Shown: positions 58,626 to 64,000 of the stretch, in pieces
Position numbering within the stretch: position 1 is the first letter of the stretch
Layout: every line of letters begins with the position of its first letter
Source of the DNA: Planctomycetota bacterium
GTDB lineage: Bacteria; Planctomycetota; UBA1135; UBA2386
DNA length: 64,000 nucleotides
Reading direction: 5' to 3'
Assembly: GCA_020638735.1 (NCBI GenBank)
Contig: JACKHZ010000011.1
Location: forward strand, 372,001 to 436,000
Made by a program: the position numbers and the translations under genes
The notes under the pieces: model-generated
Seen by the model: the letters and a program-made list of their open reading frames with translations, nothing else
The model's database searches: none
What the model was told of the DNA's origin: nothing

Positions 58626-60002
58626 GTGTTCGCGCGCACCTACGACTGCCTGATCGTCGGCGCTGGCCCGGCAGGCTGCCGGTTGGCGCTCGGCCTCGTC
58701 GAGCAGGGCTTGGAAGTGCTCCTGCTGGACCATCTGCGGCCGACCTACAGCGGCCCGCACGAGAGCGTGATCGGCTGGACCTCCTCCGGCTGGTTCGGCG
58801 CCGGTCGAAAGGCGATCGAGGCCGCGCTGCCGCAATGGGACGCGCTGCGGCGCGGCGCCATCTGGGGCAGCGAAGAGGTCCGCTGGCAGAACGAGTTCCT
58901 GCTCGGTGGGCTGATCCGTCGCGGGGAGTTCGATCGTCGCCTGCGGGCGCAGTGCGTCGATGCCGGCGTCACGCTGGCGGCCCCGGCGACGCTGGCGGCG
59001 CGGCGCGACGACGGCACCTGGGTCGTGCGCGACTCGCAGTGCGATCACCGGGTCCGCGCGCGAACCGTCGTGGTCGCCACCGGGCGCGCGCGTCGCAGCG
59101 CGCCGCTGCCGGCGCCCGAGGTGATCGGGCCACCGCTGCTGGCGGTGACCGTGCTCGGCACGCCGGCGGGCGAGGACCGCGGCAGCGCCGTCATCGAGTC
59201 GGTGCCGGATGGCTGGTCGTGGTGCACCGCGTTGCCCGAAGGTCCGGCGAGTGCGGTGTTGATGATCGAGCCGGCGCTGCTGGCGGGTGGTCCCAGCCGC
59301 GCCGCGATCGCCGGCGTGCTGGCGACGTGCCGCGGCCCGGCCGGTCGGCTGCGCGATTGGCGCGTCGTCTGCGCCAACGACGCGACGCCGCGCTGCCGTC
59401 CTCCGCACGCGGCGCTGCTCGCGCTGGGTGACGCGGCCGCCACCGTGGACCCGATGGCCTCCCAGGGCGTCGAGAAGGCGCTGCACATGGCGGACTCGGT
59501 CGCCGGCCTGATCGCGCCGGCGATCGCCAATCCGGACTGGTTGCCGCAGCTGTGTCGCGGTCACGCCGAGCGCGAGCACCAGCTGGCCCGCACCTGCCAG
59601 CTGCGCGCGCAGGACTTCTATCGCGCCGAGACGCGTTGGGCCGAGCGCCCGTTCTGGCGCGCGCGGCAGGCCGCGGCGCCCAGCGCACCTGCACCGGTGG
59701 TGCCGACCGGGCCGCTGCGGGTGGCGCCGAACGCCCGCCCCGGGATGGTGGTCACCGTCGGGCACCGCACCTGTCGCGCCCAGCCCGGCTGGAACGACGA
59801 ACGCACCGGGCGCGGGCTGAGTCAGATCGGCGGCTTGCCGTTGACGCCGCTGTTCGGCCTGTTCGAGCGGCCGCGCAGCCTCGCCGAAGCGGTCGCCGCC
59901 GCGGCGACCGTGCCCGAGCTGTTCGTCAGTTCGCCAGCCAAGGTGCGCGAGGCGCTGTTGCTGCTCTGCGCCGACGGCTGGCTCATCCCGGCAGGGTCCT
60001 GA
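58626..60002 (+). CDS. qhpG: QhpG-like FAD-dependent monooxygenase of QHNDH maturation
   Basis: 458 aa, GTG start. Rossmann FAD-binding motif at the N-terminus (CLIVGAGPAGCRLALGL), second FAD motif LLALGDAAATVDPMASQGVEKAL, and overall resemblance to tryptophan halogenase-type flavoproteins. In known systems QhpG hydroxylates the Trp of the gamma subunit on the way to cysteine tryptophylquinone. The assignment follows from neighbours qhpE, qhpB, qhpC, qhpD and qhpA on the opposite strand. Unusually, it is convergent with qhpE, with a 20-bp overlap of the 3' ends (59983-60002). Confidence 0.87.
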   Translation: MFARTYDCLIVGAGPAGCRLALGLVEQGLEVLLLDHLRPTYSGPHESVIGWTSSGWFGAGRKAIEAALPQWDALRRGAIWGSEEVRWQNEFLLGGLIRRGEFDRRLRAQCVDAGVTLAAPATLAARRDDGTWVVRDSQCDHRVRARTVVVATGRARRSAPLPAPEVIGPPLLAVTVLGTPAGEDRGSAVIESVPDGWSWCTALPEGPASAVLMIEPALLAGGPSRAAIAGVLATCRGPAGRLRDWRVVCANDATPRCRPPHAALLALGDAAATVDPMASQGVEKALHMADSVAGLIAPAIANPDWLPQLCRGHAEREHQLARTCQLRAQDFYRAETRWAERPFWRARQAAAPSAPAPVVPTGPLRVAPNARPGMVVTVGHRTCRAQPGWNDERTGRGLSQIGGLPLTPLFGLFERPRSLAEAVAAAATVPELFVSSPAKVREALLLLCADGWLIPAGS

Positions 60003-60627
60003 GCAGCGCGCCGCTGACGGCGGCCACCGCGAGGCTGTCGCCGCGCGTGCGCAACCGCACCACGCCGTCGCGATCGGGCGGCGGCTGCGGCGACGCGAAC
60101 CACACCAGCCGGCCGCGCACCGGCCGCAGCTCGGGCAGCATCGGCAGCACGTTGGGATCGGCGACCACCGCCTCGACGCCCGGCAGGTTGCCGGGATCGC
60201 ACGGCAGGCCGGCGTAGCTCGCCGGGGCGACGACCCGCGCGCCGGCGTCGCGCAGCGCCGCGATCGCCGCCTCGAGTGCGTCGCGGTGGCGCAGCGAAGT
60301 GGTGCCGAGGCTGAGGTTCACCAGCGCCGGCGAGCGCGTCGCGGCGTGCCGGAGCGCGTGCAGCACCGCGGCGAAGTCACAGCTGGCGTCGGCGTCGAAC
60401 ACGCGCAGCGGCACCAGCTCGACCGGCTCCGGCAACGACGCGCAGAAGCGCACGATGGTCGCCGCGACGGCGGTGCCGTGGCCGAGCAGGTCCTGGTCGG
60501 CGCGCAGGGCGACCTGTGCGCCGCCCGCGTCGAAGCCGAGTCCGGGCAGCACGCGGCAGCGTGCGCGCAGCGCCGGGTGGTGGGGGTCGACGCCGCTGTC
60601 GACGACGACCACACGACGCGCGCTCAT
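59983..60627 (-). CDS. qhpE: QhpE-like subtilisin protease of QHNDH maturation
   Basis: 214 aa, a compact subtilase without signal peptide, so cytoplasmic. Catalytic Asp10 in VVVDSGVD, His50 in LLGHGTAVA, and Ser198 in GDSLAVAAVSG. In characterised QHNDH systems QhpE removes the leader of QhpC after QhpD has made the thioether bonds. It lies 7 nt after qhpB in the same direction; the exporter qhpF often found between them is absent. Confidence 0.88.
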   Translation of the reverse strand: MSARRVVVVDSGVDPHHPALRARCRVLPGLGFDAGGAQVALRADQDLLGHGTAVAATIVRFCASLPEPVELVPLRVFDADASCDFAAVLHALRHAATRSPALVNLSLGTTSLRHRDALEAAIAALRDAGARVVAPASYAGLPCDPGNLPGVEAVVADPNVLPMLPELRPVRGRLVWFASPQPPPDRDGVVRLRTRGDSLAVAAVSGALLRTLPG

Positions 60628-60634
60628 GCGCGGC

Positions 60635-61996
60635 TCATCCGTCGACGACGTGGATGCGGCCCGAGATCTCGCCGGGCAGCTCGACCGTCGACAGGCGCTT
60701 CAGCTCGGCGTCGAACACCTCGAGGTCGCTGCCGGCGACGCCGACGTAGACCTTGTCGCCGTCCGGGCTGATCGCCACCAGACCGCGGCGCGGCCGGAAC
60801 TCGTACCACGCCTCCTTCAGCAGCTTGCCGGTGTGCAGGTCGTAGAGCATCAGCCGCTCCTCGTCGTCGCGGCCGCCGCTCATGGTCGCGCCGACCATCG
60901 CCTTGTGGGAGACGCGCATGCCCCAGCCGCGCTGGTTGGGACCCCATTCGGTGACGTCGACGATGCGGCGGTTCTGCAGGTCGATTTCGCAGACGCCCCA
61001 CTGGGTGCGGTTCTTCTCGACCGGGTCGCTGCTGCTGAACAGCATGCGGGCGCGCGTCGGGTCGCGCCCGTCCAGCAGGTCGGTGCCGGTCAGCCGGATC
61101 GTGCCGGCGCCGAAGAAGCGCGGCGTCTTGAGGTCGATCTTGCCGAGCTCGGTGAACTTGCGCGCGTCGTAGAACGCGAGGTTGCCGTCGTTGTCGGTTC
61201 CGACCCAATGGGTGCCGTCGGCGCTGAGCTCGGCGCCGCGTTCGAGCACCTCCGGCAGCTTCGGCACCTTGCGCACGACCTTCTGGTTCTGGCTGTCGTA
61301 GAGCAGCCACTGCGCGGCCTCGAAGCTGTAGCGGTCGATCTCCTTCTTGACGCGTTCGGTGCGAACGAGCCAGAACACGCCGCCCGGACACTCCTTGACG
61401 CTGCGGATGCGCAGCACGTACCCCGCTTCCTCGAACAGGTGGTTGCCGACCAGCTGCCCGGTCTGCAGGTCGACGACCTCGATCGAGTGCTGCTGGTTGG
61501 TGACCACCAGCATGCGCTTCTGGTCGTGGGTCAGCTGCGTCGACCAGAACAACCCCCCGGCCAGCTTGATCGTCTGCACCACCTGGTCGGTGGTGGGGTC
61601 GAACTTGGCGACCAGGTCCGGGTACATCGTGAACCAGAAGAACTGCTTCTTCTGCAGCCCGTCGAGCGGCGGGGCCGCGACTGGCGTGAACTCGGGCAGC
61701 TCGAGTTCGCGGTTGCCGCCGCGGCCGCCCTGGCGCCCCTCGCCCTGGGCCCCTGCCCCGGCACCTTGCGGGCCTTGCCCGGCCTCGGCACCAGCCTCGC
61801 CGCCGCGCGCTCGCCGGCCTCGGCGACCGGGCTGCTGTCCCTGGGCTTCCGCACCCGTCTGCGGGCTCTCGGCCGCCGGGGTCTCCGTCGCCGGCACGAC
61901 CGGTGACCCCTGTTGTCCGGCGACGGCGCCCGACAGGCAGGCGGTGGCCAGCGCGAACGCGCCGAGGTGGCGCACGAGGAGCGAGGCGTGGCGCAT
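60635..61996 (-). CDS. qhpB: QHNDH beta subunit
   Basis: 453 aa. Signal peptide at the N-terminus (LGAFALATACLSGAVAG), then a low-complexity Gly/Gln/Arg/Glu-rich stretch (about 40-95) not found in typical family members, then a seven-bladed YVTN-like propeller (QTIKLAGGLFWSTQL, DQKRMLVVTNQQHSIEVVDL, SADGTHWVGTDNDGNLAFYDA, SPDGDKVYVGVAGSDLEVFDA). In the enzyme this subunit supports the active site with the gamma subunit. Its ATG overlaps the qhpC stop (TGATG). Confidence 0.9.
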   Translation of the reverse strand: MRHASLLVRHLGAFALATACLSGAVAGQQGSPVVPATETPAAESPQTGAEAQGQQPGRRGRRARGGEAGAEAGQGPQGAGAGAQGEGRQGGRGGNRELELPEFTPVAAPPLDGLQKKQFFWFTMYPDLVAKFDPTTDQVVQTIKLAGGLFWSTQLTHDQKRMLVVTNQQHSIEVVDLQTGQLVGNHLFEEAGYVLRIRSVKECPGGVFWLVRTERVKKEIDRYSFEAAQWLLYDSQNQKVVRKVPKLPEVLERGAELSADGTHWVGTDNDGNLAFYDARKFTELGKIDLKTPRFFGAGTIRLTGTDLLDGRDPTRARMLFSSSDPVEKNRTQWGVCEIDLQNRRIVDVTEWGPNQRGWGMRVSHKAMVGATMSGGRDDEERLMLYDLHTGKLLKEAWYEFRPRRGLVAISPDGDKVYVGVAGSDLEVFDAELKRLSTVELPGEISGRIHVVDG

Positions 61997-62388
61997 CACG
62001 GGAACACCAGGTCGATCGACTTCCAGTCCTGCATCGGCGCGCCGCACGACTGCGTCCAGGTCGGCGCATTGGTGACGCCGTCCGGCACCTGCGCCGGCCA
62101 GTAGCAGGTGTGGTAGCAGTCGTAGAGATCGCGCTCGATCGGCTGGCAGAGACCGTGCGTGCCGTTGCCGGAGTCGACCTCCCAGCCGGGCGCGAACACC
62201 GTCGTGCAGCCGTACGGATACTGCGTCGGCGGCGGATCCTGCGTCAGCGCGCGCGCGCCGCCGCGTCGGGCGAGCACCATCTGCGCGAGCTGTCGCGCCT
62301 TCTGGTTGCAGGCGACGATGCGCGGCTCGGCAGCCGGGCCGGAGGCCGTGTCGTCGGCAGGACGGGGATCGGGGGCACGTTCGGTCAT
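61996..62388 (-). CDS. qhpC: QHNDH gamma subunit with CTQ precursor
   Basis: 130 aa. The core (about residues 60-130) aligns with known gamma subunits: Cys61 with Glu70, Cys81 with Asp87 and Cys95 with Asp103 would form the three Cys-Asp/Glu thioether crosslinks, and Cys91 with Trp97 (CYHTCYWPAQVPD) would form cysteine tryptophylquinone. The residue before Trp97 is Tyr instead of the usual Trp. The leader is about 50 residues, longer than the ~28 of Paracoccus, and contains an extra Cys27. The start ATG at 62388 overlaps the qhpD stop (ATGA). Confidence 0.95.
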   Translation of the reverse strand: MTERAPDPRPADDTASGPAAEPRIVACNQKARQLAQMVLARRGGARALTQDPPPTQYPYGCTTVFAPGWEVDSGNGTHGLCQPIERDLYDCYHTCYWPAQVPDGVTNAPTWTQSCGAPMQDWKSIDLVFP

Positions 62389-63815
62389 TGGGCCTCGAAC
62401 CGGGTGAGGAAGCGGGGATTGGCTGCCTGGATGCGAGCGTAGCACGACAGGCCGAGATCGACGAAGCCGCGGATCCACTCGCAGTAGTGCACGTTGGCGC
62501 GCGTCGCGTCGCCGTAGCGCACGTGGGCTTCGTGGTAGCAGCCGCCGGCGCACAGCGGGCGGGCGAAGCACTGCGTGCAGTCGGTCTTGTTGTCGACGTG
62601 GGCCTGCTCGAGGAAGGCGCTGCGCTTCTGCTCGTCGACGCCGGCCTGCACCGTGCCGACGGCGTGCGACTTGGACTCGACGAAGCGATGGCACAGGCCG
62701 AGCTCGCCTTCGGTCGACACGCCGAGCAGGCCGAGGCCGGCGCCGCACGGATGCGCCTTCTGCACGCCCTGGTGCAGCTCGCGCAGCAGGTCGCCGAGGT
62801 TGGCGAAGCCGTGCGTCTCGTCGCGCAGCGCCGCGGCGACATAGTGCTCGGCGAGCTCGCCGAACTCACGCAGCAGCCGCTCGTAGCCCTGCTCGCCGAG
62901 GCCGTAGCTGCGGCCGAGCGCGGCGGTGACCGGCGCGAAGCCGACCTCGTCGAAGCCGAGCTCCTCGGTCAGGTAGCGGAACGTGTCGACCACCGGCGTG
63001 GCGCCGGCGGTGACGGTGACGCGCGCGCCGATCGAGCGGCCGCGGCGTTCCTTGTTGGTCGCCAGCAGATGGCGGATGCGCGGCTCGACGACGTCGAACG
63101 AGCCCTTGCCGCTCTTGAAGGTGCGATGCCGGTCCTGTTCGTCGCGATCGCCGTCGATCGACACCGTGATGCCGAAGCGATGGCGCGTCAGGAAGTCGAC
63201 GATCTCGTCGGTCAGCAGCGTCGCGTTGGTGGTCAGCGAGTAGTGCACGCGCTTGCCGAAGCCGGCCGACTGCTGCTCCGCGTACTCGGTCGCGGCGCGG
63301 ATCGCGTCGAAGTTCAGCAGCGTCTCGCCGCCGAAGAACGTGATCGACACCTGGTCGCGCGCGCCGCTCGAGCGCAGCAGGAAGTCGATCGACTGGCGCG
63401 CGGTCTGATCGTCCATGCGCGCCTTGCCGCCGCTGCTGCCGACGCCGTCGCCGACCTTGTCCTCGCCGTACTCGTAGCAGTAGCTGCACGACAGGTTGCA
63501 CTTGTTGGTGACGTTGAGCACCAGCGTCGCCAGCGGGAACGGCATCGGCGGCAGCTTCGGCCGCGGCGGCTCCGCTTCGCCGAGCGGGCGGATCGCGCCG
63601 AGGTCGATCAGGTCGTGCAGCGTGGTCTCGGCGCGGCCAGGCTCCGGCTGCGCGTTCAGCCACGCGGCGCTGTCGAGCCCGTCGGCGGCGTCGAACGCGT
63701 CGAGCACCGCCGCCGTCGCGGCGTCGAGCCGCAGGATCGCCGCCGAGTTCGCCAGGTAGACGAACTCGCCGTGCTCGCCGCTGAGCCGGCGGTGCAGCAC
63801 GCTGCGCAGCTGCAT
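62385..63815 (-). CDS. qhpD: QhpD-like radical SAM peptide maturase
   Basis: 476 aa. N-terminal PqqD/RRE-like domain that would hold the QhpC leader (VYLANSAAILRLDAATAAV). The radical SAM cluster is C106xxxC110xxC113 (CNLSCSYC), and a C-terminal SPASM region carries Cys357, Cys375, Cys413, Cys416, Cys422, Cys426 and Cys445 for auxiliary 4Fe-4S clusters. In characterised systems it forms Cys-to-Asp/Glu thioethers in QhpC. Stop overlaps the qhpC start; its ATG overlaps the qhpA stop (TGATG). Confidence 0.95.
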   Translation of the reverse strand: MQLRSVLHRRLSGEHGEFVYLANSAAILRLDAATAAVLDAFDAADGLDSAAWLNAQPEPGRAETTLHDLIDLGAIRPLGEAEPPRPKLPPMPFPLATLVLNVTNKCNLSCSYCYEYGEDKVGDGVGSSGGKARMDDQTARQSIDFLLRSSGARDQVSITFFGGETLLNFDAIRAATEYAEQQSAGFGKRVHYSLTTNATLLTDEIVDFLTRHRFGITVSIDGDRDEQDRHRTFKSGKGSFDVVEPRIRHLLATNKERRGRSIGARVTVTAGATPVVDTFRYLTEELGFDEVGFAPVTAALGRSYGLGEQGYERLLREFGELAEHYVAAALRDETHGFANLGDLLRELHQGVQKAHPCGAGLGLLGVSTEGELGLCHRFVESKSHAVGTVQAGVDEQKRSAFLEQAHVDNKTDCTQCFARPLCAGGCYHEAHVRYGDATRANVHYCEWIRGFVDLGLSCYARIQAANPRFLTRFEAQ

Positions 63816-64000
63816 CAGCGGTCCTCCCAGTCGAGCACCTGCCAGCGCACGTAGATCGGCACGGTGACCAGCAGGTGCGAACGCGCGGCGAAGGTCTTGC
63901 GCTCGCGCCGGGCCGGCTGGGCGACGGCGGGCTCGGTGGGGGGCGGCGGCGGTTCGGTCTTGGCGTCGTCGGTCGGCTTGCCGTCCTGGTCGCCTTCCTT
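63815..64000 (-). CDS. qhpA: QHNDH alpha subunit, C-terminal end
   Basis: 61 residues visible; the start lies beyond the window. The last residues (HLLVTVPIYVRWQVLDWEDR) resemble the end of QHNDH alpha subunits, the diheme cytochrome subunit, preceded by a Lys/Glu- and Pro-rich stretch (EPPPPPTEPAVAQP) that may be a linker. The assignment rests on this ending plus the position at the head of qhpD-C-B. The stop overlaps the qhpD start (TGATG). Confidence 0.8.
   Translation of the reverse strand, partial: KEGDQDGKPTDDAKTEPPPPPTEPAVAQPARRERKTFAARSHLLVTVPIYVRWQVLDWEDR

Noticed and set aside
62388..63854. 488-residue plus-strand frame opposite qhpD
   Set aside because: The minus-strand frame carries the radical SAM and SPASM cysteines; the plus-strand frame is a shadow.

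Overview
This is a very GC-rich, gene-dense bacterial window. The gene content points to a member of the Planctomycetota or a close relative. The main evidence is a secreted cytochrome c protein of the DUF1587/1592/1588/1585 type next to a DUF1552 protein, a CRTAC1/UnbV-type FG-GAP protein, a DUF6288 toroid protein and several lipoproteins. This lineage call is inference from gene families; no rRNA is present to confirm it. Many genes start with GTG or TTG, and antisense open frames are long because of the GC content.

Layout. 1-18.5 kb is mostly minus strand: a DegT-type aminotransferase cut by the window edge, a four-helix membrane protein, a plus-strand lipoprotein of unknown function, a DUF6288 protein, full-length glycine decarboxylase (gcvP) with a good promoter, then a block of large exported proteins (DUF1552, diheme-type planctomycete cytochrome, YVTN-propeller phosphoesterase, CRTAC1). 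18.8-36.7 kb is plus strand and largely housekeeping: a ClC channel with CBS domains, recA, alaS, rpmF, plsX, fabH, fabG, acpP, fabF, a small helical protein, a ROK sugar kinase, D-Ala-D-Ala ligase, and two membrane-anchored TPR proteins, one fused to HEAT repeats and a rubredoxin-like zinc ribbon.

36.7-39.5 kb holds a tRNA-Leu(CAA) on the minus strand. Downstream of its 3' end lies a tandem array of 94-bp units, each carrying the last 19 nt of the tRNA. A complete three-gene IS66-family element (2413 bp, 21-bp perfect terminal inverted repeats) has inserted into that array.

39.7-58.6 kb holds a small lipoprotein, an Nfu-type Fe-S scaffold, a translationally coupled M32 carboxypeptidase and GH2 glycosidase, a VWA/HEAT protein, an HtrA-like protease, a degenerate kinase-like protein followed by a PhoB/PhoR-type two-component pair, a TPP-riboswitch-controlled thiC, a CvpA-family protein and two large proteins of unknown role. 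Five perfect 19-bp repeats separate phoR from the convergent thiC.

58.6-64 kb is a quinohemoprotein amine dehydrogenase (QHNDH) locus. It has the end of the alpha subunit (qhpA), the radical SAM thioether enzyme (qhpD), the CTQ-bearing gamma subunit (qhpC), the beta propeller (qhpB), the leader protease (qhpE) and, convergent with it, the flavin monooxygenase (qhpG). Overlapping stop/start codons tie A-D-C-B together. The exporter gene qhpF, which normally accompanies the set, is not in the sequenced part. Together these genes would make a periplasmic enzyme that oxidises primary amines, with a peptide-derived cysteine tryptophylquinone cofactor.
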